Below the pieces are notes generated by a model that was not told where the DNA came from, did not search any database, and worked only from the letters and a program-made list of their open reading frames with translations. Source: Bacillus_AD sp047238185 (GTDB lineage: Bacteria > Bacillota > Bacilli > Bacillales > DSM-1321). Taken from it: a DNA stretch of 64,000 nt. The stretch lies in the NCBI RefSeq assembly GCF_047238185.1, contig NZ_JBDFMI010000001.1, positions 744,001 to 808,000 of the forward strand, read 5' to 3'. The position numbers and the translations under genes were made by a program. Positions 50,750-59,636 of the stretch are shown here, in pieces; position 1 is the stretch's first letter, and every line of letters starts with the position of its first letter.

Positions 50750-52099
50750 ATGGCAACTGTTGCTTTCCATACATTGGGATGTAAAGTAAATCATTATGAA
50801 ACTGAAGCCATCTGGCAGCTATTCAAAGCGGAGAACTATGAAAGAGTCGATTTTGAAGATACGTCGGATGTATACGTTATTAATACATGTACGGTGACAA
50901 ATACTGGAGATAAAAAAAGCCGCCAGGTAATTCGCCGGGCAATACGGAAAAATCCGGATGCTGTCATTTGTGTTACGGGCTGTTATGCACAGACATCTCC
51001 TGCAGAAATATTGGCTATTCCAGGAGTCGATGTTGTTGTAGGTACCCAGGATCGCTCCAAAATGATTCCATATATTGAACAGTTCAAAAAAGAGAGACAG
51101 CCGATCAATGGCGTGGGCAATATTATGAAATCACGCGTCTACGAGGAATTGGATGTTCCTGCATTCACAGACCGTACACGTGCTTCTTTGAAAATCCAGG
51201 AAGGCTGCAACAACTTCTGTACCTTCTGCATTATTCCGTGGGCACGCGGATTAATGAGATCAAGAGATCCGGAAGAAGTAGTCCACCAAGCACAACAATT
51301 AGTCGATGCTGGCTACAAGGAAATTGTATTGACAGGAATCCATACAGGAGGCTATGGCGAAGACTTGAAGGATTACAATCTTGCTATGCTGCTTCAAGAT
51401 TTGGAAACTAAGGTTGAAGGCTTAAAGAGAATCCGCATTTCTTCCATTGAAGCCAGCCAAATTTCTGATGAAGTCATTGAAGTGCTTAGACATTCTAAAA
51501 AGGTAGTGCGCCATCTGCATATTCCTATCCAATCGGGTTCAGACACAGTCTTAAAGCGCATGAGAAGAAAATATCGGATGGAATTCTTCGGCGAACGGAT
51601 TCAGGCACTGAAAGAAGCATTGCCTGGACTTGCTATTACATCTGATGTCATCGTCGGGTTCCCAGGTGAAACAGAGGATGAATTTATGGAAACGTACAAT
51701 TTCATTAAAGACCATAAATTCAGTGAACTTCACGTATTCCCTTATTCCAAGAGAACAGGGACGCCAGCTGCCAGAATGACCGATCAGGTTGATGAAGACG
51801 TCAAAAACGAGCGTGTCCACCGTTTAATTGAATTAAGCGACCAGTTGGCCAAGGAATATGCTTCACAATTTGAAGATGAAGTCCTTGAGGTTATTCCTGA
51901 GGAACGTTTCACGGAAGGTGACACTGAAAATTCATATGTAGGCTACACTGACAACTATCTGAAAGTGGTATTCTCAGGCAGTGAAGAAATGATTGGGGAA
52001 ATGGTAAAGGTTAAAATTACGAAAGCGGGATATCCTTATAATAAAGGTACATTCGTTAAAGTAATGCTTCCTCAAGAAAAGTCTTTATTAGAAGCTTAA
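50750..52099 (+). CDS. mtaB: tRNA t6A37 methylthiotransferase MtaB
   Basis: Radical SAM enzyme that adds a methylthio group to t6A37 in tRNA-Lys. The 449-residue protein has the N-terminal cluster cysteines (TLGCKVNHYE, NTCTVTN, VTGCYAQ), the radical SAM CNNFCTFCIIPWARG near residue 150, and a C-terminal TRAM domain. The ribosome binding site GGGGTGAAG lies at the rsmE stop. ATG 50750 was chosen over the in-frame GTG at 50741 for spacing. Confidence 0.95.
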   Translation: MATVAFHTLGCKVNHYETEAIWQLFKAENYERVDFEDTSDVYVINTCTVTNTGDKKSRQVIRRAIRKNPDAVICVTGCYAQTSPAEILAIPGVDVVVGTQDRSKMIPYIEQFKKERQPINGVGNIMKSRVYEELDVPAFTDRTRASLKIQEGCNNFCTFCIIPWARGLMRSRDPEEVVHQAQQLVDAGYKEIVLTGIHTGGYGEDLKDYNLAMLLQDLETKVEGLKRIRISSIEASQISDEVIEVLRHSKKVVRHLHIPIQSGSDTVLKRMRRKYRMEFFGERIQALKEALPGLAITSDVIVGFPGETEDEFMETYNFIKDHKFSELHVFPYSKRTGTPAARMTDQVDEDVKNERVHRLIELSDQLAKEYASQFEDEVLEVIPEERFTEGDTENSYVGYTDNYLKVVFSGSEEMIGEMVKVKITKAGYPYNKGTFVKVMLPQEKSLLEA

Positions 52100-52125
52100 A
52101 TAATAGTCAGTGAAGGAGTATGTCA

Positions 52126-52797
52126 ATGAGCAATAAAATTGCACAAATGATTGATCACACAGTATTGAAGGCAGATGCGACAGAAAGTCAAATTGCCACT
52201 TTATGCGAGGAAGCAAAAGAATATCATTTTGCCTCTGTCTGCATTAATCCTACTTGGGTGAAGAAATGCGCACAATTGTTGGAAGGCTCAGGAGTGGATG
52301 TATGTACAGTCATCGGCTTTCCACTCGGGGCATCCACATCTGAAGTGAAAGCATATGAAACCAAACAGGCGATTACTGATGGGGCGACTGAAGTAGATAT
52401 GGTTATCAACATCGGCGCTCTTAAGGATGGACAGGATGAGTTTGTGCAGAAAGATATCGAAGCGGTTGTCAACGCCGCTAAAGGTAAGGCATTGACGAAG
52501 GTTATTATTGAAACTTGTTTGCTTACTGATGATGAAAAAGTCCGTGCATGTGAGCTTGCTGTGAAGGCTGGCGCTGATTTTGTGAAAACGTCTACCGGTT
52601 TTTCCACTGGAGGAGCGACAAAAGAAGATATCGCTTTGATGAGAAAAACAGTTGGGCCGCATATCGGAGTGAAAGCATCGGGCGGTGTCCGGAATACTGC
52701 GGATGCTGAAACAATGATTGCAGCTGGAGCTAATCGTATCGGCGCCAGTGCCGGGGTCTCGATCATCAATGGATTGACCGCAGACAGCGACTATTAA
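52126..52797 (+). CDS. deoC: Deoxyribose-phosphate aldolase
   Basis: Splits 2-deoxyribose 5-phosphate to acetaldehyde and glyceraldehyde 3-phosphate. The 223-residue class I aldolase starts IAQMIDHTVLKADAT and has CVCTVIGFPLG-type substrate loop, VDMVINIGALKDG near 90, VIIETCLLTDDEK near 128 and the Schiff-base lysine in GADFVKTSTGFSTGGAT near 152. ATG 52126 follows AAGGAG. In B. subtilis deoC lies in a dra-nupC-pdp operon elsewhere, so its place here is a local difference. Confidence 0.96.
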   Translation: MSNKIAQMIDHTVLKADATESQIATLCEEAKEYHFASVCINPTWVKKCAQLLEGSGVDVCTVIGFPLGASTSEVKAYETKQAITDGATEVDMVINIGALKDGQDEFVQKDIEAVVNAAKGKALTKVIIETCLLTDDEKVRACELAVKAGADFVKTSTGFSTGGATKEDIALMRKTVGPHIGVKASGGVRNTADAETMIAAGANRIGASAGVSIINGLTADSDY

Positions 52798-52801
52798 GTA
52801 T

Positions 52802-52837
52802 AAAAAAACAGACATTGAATGGATGTCTGTTTTTTTG
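52802..52837. terminator. Bidirectional terminator between deoC and yqeW
   Basis: AAAAAAACAGACAT pairs with ATGTCTGTTTTTTT. Confidence 0.93.
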
Positions 52838-52846
52838 TTGCAGCTA

Positions 52847-53773
52847 TTAAACTCGTTTCCGGTGAACCGTTGTAATAAATGAAGAAAATAAACGAGTAAA
52901 AGGAAGGACAAGAAGCGAACAGATAACATTAAAGATAACAGCTGCATGAGCCAGTTGTTTTGCCGGATCATCAGTGAGCGACATCGCCATATGAAGAAGT
53001 GTGTGAATAAAAGGGTAAAACAGCAAGACTCCGAGAACATTAAGCCATATGTGGGCATAGGCCGTCCATTTGGCCGCTTGTCCAGCTCCAAGGCTTGCAA
53101 TATACCCGGTAATACATGTGCCGATATTAGAGCCCAGCATGATAGCTATCCCTGTTTCAGCAGTCAATTGGCCTGATGAAAGGAAACCCATAGCGATGGC
53201 AATAGTAGCTGTGCCGGAATGAATAGTAGCTGCTATGGCGGCGCCCAAAAGGATAGCTAAAAAGAGATGTTGATCGGCTTTGTGGAATAGGGCAGATATA
53301 CCGTCAATATTCATTAGTGGGACAGAAAGAGCTGTGAATTTACTGATGCAGAAAAAAATCATAAAGAGTCCAAAAAGAGCCATGCCGCCATGCCGTATTT
53401 TCGGAAGATTAAAAAGCATCATGATGAAGCCGATCAATAGGGCGGGGCCTATGATGGGGCCATAAGAGAAGGACATGAATTCGGCTGTAACAGTTGTGCC
53501 GATGTTGCTCCCTAAAATAATACCGATACTTTGCCTGAAGGTTATCGCCTCAACTGAAACCAGTCCAATGGTCATGACCATAACTGCAGAACTGCTCTGC
53601 AGGAGAGCTGTAAAGATAACCCCTGTAAAAAATCCTTTCACCGGCGTATCGGTCAATTGCTGAAGCCGCCTGTGCAGTGTTTGTCCTGTAAGCTTGAACA
53701 GCCCATTCCTCAATAAGACCATACTGCATAAAAATAATAGGATATATAAAATGAACAGAAAGATTTCCCGCAA
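52847..53773 (-). CDS. yqeW: Na/Pi cotransporter family protein YqeW
   Basis: A 308-residue integral membrane protein of the Na+/phosphate cotransporter II family. It has inverted repeats around TALLQSSSAVMVM near residue 56 and SGTATIAIAMGF, each followed by GSNIGT (GIILGSNIGTTVTAEF, AIMLGSNIGTCITGY), the family's QSS and GSNIGT motifs. It lacks the C-terminal PhoU-like domain of longer members. A TTG start at 53773 with AGAGGGGTG upstream fits the expected length; the frame extends to 53818 without a site. Confidence 0.9.
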   Translation of the reverse strand: MREIFLFILYILLFLCSMVLLRNGLFKLTGQTLHRRLQQLTDTPVKGFFTGVIFTALLQSSSAVMVMTIGLVSVEAITFRQSIGIILGSNIGTTVTAEFMSFSYGPIIGPALLIGFIMMLFNLPKIRHGGMALFGLFMIFFCISKFTALSVPLMNIDGISALFHKADQHLFLAILLGAAIAATIHSGTATIAIAMGFLSSGQLTAETGIAIMLGSNIGTCITGYIASLGAGQAAKWTAYAHIWLNVLGVLLFYPFIHTLLHMAMSLTDDPAKQLAHAAVIFNVICSLLVLPFTRLFSSFITTVHRKRV

Positions 53774-53912
53774 AGAATCACCCCTCTGTACCATTTTATT
53801 TCGGGGATTCCGGGACATGCATAAAACAAAAAAGAAAGCAGGGCTTAAAGGCTCTTTTTAGTCTGAATGTCTTATTTCTTGAAACTTACTTTCATGATTT
53901 TAGGAGAAGTAG

Positions 53913-53941
53913 TTGACCTTATATTATCCTTATATTATAAT
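53913..53941 (+). promoter_or_regulatory. SigA promoter of rpsU-yqeY
   Basis: TTGACC (53913-53918) and TATAAT (53936-53941) with 17-base spacing, 70 bases before the rpsU ATG. Confidence 0.85.
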
Positions 53942-54011
53942 CGATAAGTAACTGGTGTAATCACAAGTTACATCTTGAGTTAGTGTGTTGTGTTCGGAGG
54001 GAGGGATAGAG

Positions 54012-54185
54012 ATGTCTAAAACCGTAGTTCGTAAAAACGAATCACTTGAAGATGCTCTTCGCCGCTTCAAACGTACAGTATCTAAAACAGGTACTTTACA
54101 AGAAGCAAGAAAGCGCGAATTTTATGAAAAGCCAAGCGTAAAACGTAAGAAAAAGTCTGAAGCAGCTAGAAAACGTAAATGGTAA
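54012..54185 (+). CDS. rpsU: Ribosomal protein S21
   Basis: A 57-residue very basic protein, MSKTVVRKNESLEDALRRFKR..., ending in KKKSEAARKRKW, typical of S21. It binds near the 16S 3' end and helps mRNA selection. GGAGGGAGGG lies before ATG 54012. yqeY begins 14 bases later, an association common in bacilli. Confidence 0.98.
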   Translation: MSKTVVRKNESLEDALRRFKRTVSKTGTLQEARKREFYEKPSVKRKKKSEAARKRKW

Positions 54186-54199
54186 GAGAGGGTGGTAGT

Positions 54200-54646
54200 A
54201 TGAGTCTTCTCGATCGTTTAAACCATGACATGAAACAAGCGATGAAGAACAAGGAAAAAGACAAGCTTTCTGTCATTCGTATGCTTAAGGCTGCACTTCA
54301 GAATGAAGCGTATGCACTTAGAGTTGATGAGTTGACGGAAGCGGAAGAGTTGACAGTCCTTTCTCGCGAATTGAAACAACGTAAAGACTCTCTCCAAGAG
54401 TTTTCAAACGCAGATCGCGAAGATCTAGTTGAAAAAGTCCAATCCGAAATCAAATACGTAGAAGTATATATGCCTCAGCAGCTTACAGCAGCAGAAGTAG
54501 AACAAATCGTGATTGAAACGATCCAAAGCGTTGGAGCTGTTTCAAAAGCTGATATGGGTAAAGTAATGGGATCATTGATGCCTAAAGTAAAAGGCAAAGC
54601 AGATGGTTCTCTTGTGAATAAATTAGTACAACAACATCTATCTTAA
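54200..54646 (+). CDS. yqeY: GatB/YqeY domain protein YqeY
   Basis: A 148-residue helical protein of the YqeY family, related to the tail domain of GatB. It has MLKAALQNEAYALRVDELTEAEEL near the N-terminus and VGAVSKADMGKVMGSLMPKVKGKADG at the C-terminus. The GatB relation suggests tRNA or ribosome contact; no activity is established. ATG 54200 follows GAGGGTGG. It is co-transcribed with rpsU. Confidence 0.93.
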   Translation: MSLLDRLNHDMKQAMKNKEKDKLSVIRMLKAALQNEAYALRVDELTEAEELTVLSRELKQRKDSLQEFSNADREDLVEKVQSEIKYVEVYMPQQLTAAEVEQIVIETIQSVGAVSKADMGKVMGSLMPKVKGKADGSLVNKLVQQHLS

Positions 54647-54655
54647 ACTCGTTTA

Positions 54656-54687
54656 AAAACCGCAAGGATACCTTGCGGTTTTTAAAT
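54656..54687 (+). terminator. Terminator of rpsU-yqeY
   Basis: An AAAAACCGCAAGG / CCTTGCGGTTTTT stem with a two-base spacer. Confidence 0.92.
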
Positions 54688-54883
54688 TACCCAATAATCG
54701 TAAAGGGAATTCCCGGTCTTTTGTTTTTTGAATAGTCCGTTTTAAAGAGTGCTTAAAACAAGTATAATGATTGTAGGCTGATATCCGCGCAAACTGGCAT
54801 ATAGCCAATGGGGCGAGTGCTGCTGTTCCCAAAAGCGCCGTTTCATGAATTGAGGATAATTGGCAAAAAATAAACAAGATAAA

Positions 54884-54909
54884 TGAAACCTTTACGTTGT
54901 TTAATCGTA
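54884..54909 (+). promoter_or_regulatory. SigW-type promoter of yqeZ-floA-yqfB
   Basis: TGAAAC at 54884-54889 and CGTA at 54906-54909 are separated by exactly 16 bases, the SigW consensus. The B. subtilis operon yqeZ-yqfA-yqfB is a known SigW target. The start site would fall near 54916, which supports the GTG start of yqeZ at 54953. Confidence 0.9.
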
Positions 54910-54952
54910 TAAAATGGTAACATGCATGATTTTCAGGAAAGGAGGAATGGTT

Positions 54953-56275
54953 GTGCGCAAGTGGGTTCCCCTTTTTCTATTGCTGCTCTTGTTTGGCGTG
55001 TCCTTTTTACCAGCGCAGGCAAGCGCAAGTAAAGAAAAAGTATATATAGTACCTGTTGAAGAAACAGTCGAAGACGGCCTTCATGCGTTTTTAAAGAGAG
55101 CAATCCATGAGGCTGAGGAAAATCAAGCTGAGGCAATTATCTTTAAGATTGATACGCCGGGAGGATCGGTTGAGTCCGCTTGGAAAATCGCCAAGCTGTT
55201 CAATGAGACGAGTCTCAAAACAATTGCTTGGGTTGATAACCACGCACTTTCTGCAGGGGCGTATCTAGCCTTAAATGCAGACGAAATATACATGGCGCCG
55301 AACGCAACTATGGGTGCGGCAGCCATTATTGACCAAAAAGGAAATGCAGCAGGCAAGAAGGCTGAGTCTGCCTGGAAGGCTGCCATGAAAGCGGCGGCAG
55401 AGCAAAACAACCGCGATCCAAAATTTGCCTTGGCGATGGCGGATGAAAATAACACGCTTGATCAATATGGCGCTGGTAAAGGGAAGCTGTTGACTCTGAC
55501 TGATAAGCAGGCACAAGAGGTAGACTACAGCAAAGGGACTGTCAAGAATCAAAAAGAGCTGCTCCATAAGCTTAAATATGATCAGGCGGATGTCCGCTAT
55601 GTGGATGAAAGCTTTGCTGAAAAAGTGGCAAGGTATTTGACAAATCCTGTTGTCATCCCGATATTGTTGACTATTGGCTGCCTGGGCTTGGTTATTGAGC
55701 TGTTTTCACCCGGCTTCGGTTTGCCCGGCTTAACAGGATTGACTTCATTATTTCTGTTTTTCTATGGCCACTTAGTGGCAGGCTTGACAGGTTATGAATC
55801 TCTTGTCTTATTCGTCATAGGGATCGCGTTAATTTTACTAGAACTCATTATACCAGGAGGAGTGGTCGGGACCTTAGGCTTTGCGGCGATTGTGGGCAGT
55901 TTGTTTATAGCCGGCGAGAGCAATACGCATATGGCTATATCCATACTTATAGCGCTTGTGGTATCTTTAGCAGTATCAATCCTAATGGTAAAGGTGTTTG
56001 GTAAACAAATGAAATTTTTCAGACGAATGATTTTAACAGATTCGACAAATAGTGAAAGCGGTTATGTTTCCAATATCAACCGGTTAGACTTAATAGGCAG
56101 AACCGGTGTTGCTGTCACGCCGCTCCGACCCTCTGGAATTGCATTTATTGATGAGGAGCGCATAGATGTTGTAACAGAAGGCAGTTTCATTCCGACAGGC
56201 AGTGAAGTGAAAATTGTTAAAACGGAAGGCTCGCGTATAGTTGTAAGAGAAATAAAGAAGAATGAGGAAGGATGA
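54953..56275 (+). CDS. yqeZ: NfeD family membrane serine protease YqeZ
   Basis: A 440-residue NfeD protein. A signal peptide (WVPLFLLLLLFGVSFLPAQASA) leads to a ClpP-like protease domain with FKIDTPGGSVESAW near residue 66 and NHALSAGAYLALNADEIYMAP near 97, where Ser-Ala-Gly carries the nucleophile. Four or so membrane helices (about 230-350) and a C-terminal NfeD OB domain (RTGVAVTPLRPSGIAFIDEERIDV) follow. The GTG start is seven bases after AAAGGAGG. It forms the classic pair with flotillin. Confidence 0.92.
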   Translation: MRKWVPLFLLLLLFGVSFLPAQASASKEKVYIVPVEETVEDGLHAFLKRAIHEAEENQAEAIIFKIDTPGGSVESAWKIAKLFNETSLKTIAWVDNHALSAGAYLALNADEIYMAPNATMGAAAIIDQKGNAAGKKAESAWKAAMKAAAEQNNRDPKFALAMADENNTLDQYGAGKGKLLTLTDKQAQEVDYSKGTVKNQKELLHKLKYDQADVRYVDESFAEKVARYLTNPVVIPILLTIGCLGLVIELFSPGFGLPGLTGLTSLFLFFYGHLVAGLTGYESLVLFVIGIALILLELIIPGGVVGTLGFAAIVGSLFIAGESNTHMAISILIALVVSLAVSILMVKVFGKQMKFFRRMILTDSTNSESGYVSNINRLDLIGRTGVAVTPLRPSGIAFIDEERIDVVTEGSFIPTGSEVKIVKTEGSRIVVREIKKNEEG

Positions 56276-56283
56276 GTATAGGA

Positions 56284-57270
56284 ATGGGTTCAGAAACAGT
56301 ATTGCTGTTAGTGGCAATTTTTATCGGTATCGTAGTATTAGCTGTATTCTTTACATTCGTACCTGTAATGCTGTGGATTTCAGCATTGGCTGCGGGTGTC
56401 AGGGTCAGTATCTTTACATTAGTGGGGATGAGGCTTCGCCGTGTAATCCCTAGCCGTGTTGTCAATCCGTTGATTAAAGCGCATAAAGCAGGTTTGGATG
56501 TATCGACAAATCAACTGGAGAGCCATTATCTAGCTGGCGGTAATGTTGACCGTGTTGTCAATGCCTTGATTGCTGCCCAGCGTGCAAATATCGAATTAAG
56601 CTTCGAGCGTACTGCTGCCATTGATTTGGCCGGACGTGACGTATTGGAAGCCGTACAAATGAGCGTCAACCCTAAGGTAATTGAAACACCATTCATTGCC
56701 GGTGTTGCGATGAATGGTATTGAAGTGAAGGCGAAAGCAAGAATTACGGTTCGTGCCAACATCGAACGATTAGTCGGCGGTGCCGGTGAAGAAACGATTG
56801 TAGCCCGTGTCGGTGAAGGGATTGTATCAACAATCGGTTCTTCAGAAAGCCATGCACAAGTGCTGGAAAATCCGGATAGCATTTCTCAAACAGTCCTTTC
56901 GAAGGGATTGGATTCAGGCACTGCCTTTGAAATCTTATCCATTGATATTGCGGATGTTGATGTGGGCAAGAATATAGGTGCTATGCTACAAACTGACCAA
57001 GCTGAAGCGGATAAAAAAATCGCCCAGGCCAAAGCAGAAGAGCGCCGTGCAATGGCTGTCGCCCAGGAACAAGAGATGAGAGCGAAAGTAGAAGAGATGA
57101 AAGCCAAAGTGGTCGAATCTGAAGCGGAAGTGCCGTTGGCGCTTGCGGATGCTTTGAAGCATGGCAATATTGGTGTTATGGATTATATGAATTACCAAAA
57201 TATCAATGCAGATACTGAAATGCGTGGATCTATCTCAAACATGTCCCAACATGATGATAAGAAAAAGTAA
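56284..57270 (+). CDS. floA: Flotillin-like protein FloA (YqfA)
   Basis: Membrane scaffold of functional lipid microdomains. The 328-residue protein has an N-terminal membrane hairpin (VLAVFFTFVPVMLWISALAAG), an SPFH-like domain (NQLESHYLAGGNVDRVVNALI, RITVRANIERLVGGAGEETIVARVGEGIVS) and a coiled coil with EA repeats (AQAKAEERRAMAVAQEQEM). ATG 56284 gives the same N-terminal length as B. subtilis; ATG 56272 overlaps the yqeZ stop and abuts its own ribosome binding site. It is in the SigW operon. Confidence 0.96.
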   Translation: MGSETVLLLVAIFIGIVVLAVFFTFVPVMLWISALAAGVRVSIFTLVGMRLRRVIPSRVVNPLIKAHKAGLDVSTNQLESHYLAGGNVDRVVNALIAAQRANIELSFERTAAIDLAGRDVLEAVQMSVNPKVIETPFIAGVAMNGIEVKAKARITVRANIERLVGGAGEETIVARVGEGIVSTIGSSESHAQVLENPDSISQTVLSKGLDSGTAFEILSIDIADVDVGKNIGAMLQTDQAEADKKIAQAKAEERRAMAVAQEQEMRAKVEEMKAKVVESEAEVPLALADALKHGNIGVMDYMNYQNINADTEMRGSISNMSQHDDKKK

Positions 57271-57326
57271 TACTCCATGCGTTCATAGCATGAAATGAGG
57301 TTTACCAGGAAAGGAGGTTCCTCCTT

Positions 57327-57884
57327 ATGCTTGATTTTTTAACGGATAATCCCTTTTTGATCATTATACTGATCGGAGTTTTGAGTTCTCTGTTTGGAAG
57401 GGAAAAGAAGAAAGAAGAATCACGCCGCACCCAGCACCGTCAAGGTCCTGCGCAAACGACGCATCGTACTGGTCCATCAACTGGCCAGCATCATCGGGCG
57501 GATACCCGGAAGAACCAACCGCATTCATCCCATAGTCCTCGGACCTCCGGTAAAATGGAACAGGCGAGAACTACTTTGAAGCAGGCGGCTGAAAAGAAAA
57601 TTGAACAGGCCAGACAGATGGCGGAAACCTACACTCATAAAGCCCCCGCGCCAAAAGCGGAAGAGGTAAAGGAAGTTTTCCATGATGAGATGGAGGATTT
57701 GCAGCAAAAGCTTAGAGTTTACGAGGAGAAACTTGCCCGGTCTGAAAGTATTTCGGCGTCTATTCGAGTGCAAAAGGATGCAAGTGACGGCAGATTCAGC
57801 CAGAATCAATTGGTCAATGGCATCGTTATGTCGGAAATCTTGGGCCCGCCCCGTGCTAAAAAGCCGTATCATAAAATGAAGTAA
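57327..57884 (+). CDS. Third gene of the floA operon (YqfB-like)
   Basis: A 185-residue protein with one N-terminal membrane helix (PFLIIILIGVLSSLFG), a Gln/His/Arg/Thr-rich linker (about 25-75), a coiled-coil stretch (MEQARTTLKQAAEKKIEQARQMAE ... DEMEDLQQKLRVYEEKLA) and a conserved-looking end (SQNQLVNGIVMSEILGPPRAKKPY). Its place behind floA matches B. subtilis yqfB, a SigW-regulon gene of unknown function, but it seems longer and I cannot confirm homology. AAAGGAGG lies before the ATG. Confidence 0.7.
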   Translation: MLDFLTDNPFLIIILIGVLSSLFGREKKKEESRRTQHRQGPAQTTHRTGPSTGQHHRADTRKNQPHSSHSPRTSGKMEQARTTLKQAAEKKIEQARQMAETYTHKAPAPKAEEVKEVFHDEMEDLQQKLRVYEEKLARSESISASIRVQKDASDGRFSQNQLVNGIVMSEILGPPRAKKPYHKMK

Positions 57885-57945
57885 GCCATTCCATCCGGAA
57901 TAGCTTGTTTTATAGAAAAAGAAGTGCTAGAACTCTCTTTTTACT

Positions 57946-57953
57946 CATACATT
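57946..57953 (+). promoter_or_regulatory. Candidate SigE -10 of yqfC-yqfD
   Basis: CATACATT fits the SigE -10 pattern CATANNNT, 26 bases before the yqfC ATG. The -35 region near 57926 is weak. yqfC and yqfD are SigE-dependent in B. subtilis, which supports the assignment. Confidence 0.5.
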
Positions 57954-57978
57954 TGAGTAGAAAGGGGGTTCTTTTTTT

Positions 57979-58260
57979 ATGGCCAATAAGTGGAAGCAAA
58001 AACTAAAACAAATGATTTCGGACTCCATTAATCTTCCAAATGATGTCATGATGGATCTCCCGCGCATTACCATGATAGGCCAATTACATATATATATTGA
58101 AAACCATCGGGGCCTAATCGCATTTTCAGAGGAAGAAATAAGGCTTCTTCTGAAACAGGGCCAATTATTGATAAAAGGGCAGGATTTAGTCATAAAAGCA
58201 ATATTGCCTGAAGAAATCATGCTTGAAGGAACCATTCAGTCAGTTGCCTTTTTACCTTGA
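57979..58260 (+). CDS. yqfC: Sporulation protein YqfC
   Basis: A 93-residue protein with MISDSINLPNDVMMDLPRITMIGQLHIYIENHRGLIAFSEEEIRLLLKQG, the YqfC (YabP-like) family signature. In B. subtilis it is made in the mother cell under SigE, and its exact role is unknown. AAAGGGGG lies about 12 bases before the ATG. It is followed by yqfD, its usual partner. Confidence 0.9.
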   Translation: MANKWKQKLKQMISDSINLPNDVMMDLPRITMIGQLHIYIENHRGLIAFSEEEIRLLLKQGQLLIKGQDLVIKAILPEEIMLEGTIQSVAFLP

Positions 58261-58433
58261 TAAAAAGGGAGCTTTTGGCTTCTCTACAAGAGTAGGAGGA
58301 GCTTCCATAAAATAATAACCAATCGGGAGCGCATCCTGCCGGTAAGAAACGAAGGGCATAGCCGGTTAAGAGGCACTCTGTTTTTTCGTACAAACTGGAC
58401 AAGTTATCCGGAAAACCAGGAAGGGTGAACGTA

Positions 58434-59633
58434 GTGAAAAACCAATGGATACACTTTTATGCCGGAAATGTGGAAGTAAAGGTTACTGGCAAAGGGGCTG
58501 AACGCTTCGTAAATGATTTAGTCCGCAGAGACATTTTTATTTGGGAAATGAAACGGATTAATGGGGATACTATTATGTTCAAAATGAATTTATCCCATAT
58601 TGGCAAAATGAGAGCTGTGCTTCGCAGGCACGAGTGCAAAGTTTCGTTCATGAAGCGGGAAGGGTTGCCTTTTTTGTTTAGGCGCTTACTATTGAATAGC
58701 GGCTTTTTGATAGGCTTTCTCCTGTTCATTCTGTGCTTGTTTTTATTGTCCAATGTAATCTGGAATATTGAGATAGCAGGGGCCAAACCAGAAACGGAGC
58801 ATTTGATCAGGAAAGAATTGACGAAAATGGGTGTGCAGAAAGGAAAGTTCCAGTTTGCAGTGGGGGGATCCGATGATATTCAACGCCAATTGACGCACGA
58901 GATTGGAGCTCTTACTTGGGTAGGTGTGGAGCTGAAAGGGACGACCTATCATTTGCAAGTAGTGGAAAAGAAGGAGCCGAAACGATTGCCTGCAAAGGAT
59001 AGGCAAAATTTGGTGGCGGGGAAGAAAGCGATTGTGAAGCAATTGCTTGTAGAAAAAGGAAAAGCTGTTGTCCAAGTCAACGACTTTGTACAAAAAGGCC
59101 AGCTGCTTGTAAAGGGTAATATCAATACGAATCCGAATACAGAAAAAAATCATGTTCTTATTCCTGCTGAAGGAAAAGTGATGGGGGAAGTGTGGTATAA
59201 AGCAGATGTTCAAATCCCTTTAAAAACACATTTTTCCATCTTTTCAGGGGAAGAATATACGAAAAGATTTATAGGGGTAGGCAAAGCGGCATTACCGTTC
59301 TGGGGCTTTAAGACGCCGAACTACAAAAAGAAGGTAAAAGAAGAAGTGGATAAGCCCCTCTATTTTTTAGGATGGGAATTGCCATTCACATACAAAACGG
59401 TCACCTACCGGGATAAAAATGACATAGTCAGGGAATATACAAAAAAAGAAGCATTGAAAAAAGCGCAGGAAATCGCTCTAAATGATTTAAAAAAAGAAAT
59501 CCCTAAAAATAGTAGGATAATTGGCCAAAAAGTTTTGCGTGAAGGAATTGAGAATGGTACAGTTATAGTATATATACATTACCAAGTACTAGAAAATATT
59601 GCGATCGAACGACCGATTATTCAAGGAGACTAA
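58434..59633 (+). CDS. yqfD: Sporulation protein YqfD
   Basis: A 399-residue membrane protein. The N-terminal soluble part has GNVEVKVTGKGAERFVNDL. One or two helices follow near residues 84-108 (LLNSGFLIGFLLFILCLFLLSNVIW). A large extracytoplasmic region carries IEIAGAKPETEHLIRKEL, a motif resembling POTRA-like folds, and WVGVELKGTTYHLQVVEKKEP. The family is sporulation-specific. A GTG start at 58434 with AGGAAGGGTG is preferred over GTG 58425. phoH follows after three bases. Confidence 0.92.
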   Translation: MKNQWIHFYAGNVEVKVTGKGAERFVNDLVRRDIFIWEMKRINGDTIMFKMNLSHIGKMRAVLRRHECKVSFMKREGLPFLFRRLLLNSGFLIGFLLFILCLFLLSNVIWNIEIAGAKPETEHLIRKELTKMGVQKGKFQFAVGGSDDIQRQLTHEIGALTWVGVELKGTTYHLQVVEKKEPKRLPAKDRQNLVAGKKAIVKQLLVEKGKAVVQVNDFVQKGQLLVKGNINTNPNTEKNHVLIPAEGKVMGEVWYKADVQIPLKTHFSIFSGEEYTKRFIGVGKAALPFWGFKTPNYKKKVKEEVDKPLYFLGWELPFTYKTVTYRDKNDIVREYTKKEALKKAQEIALNDLKKEIPKNSRIIGQKVLREGIENGTVIVYIHYQVLENIAIERPIIQGD

Positions 59634-59636
59634 GGA

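Noticed and set aside
52288..53100. 270-codon minus-strand frame across deoC and yqeW
   Set aside because: Antisense to deoC and in the wrong frame of yqeW; crosses their shared terminator.
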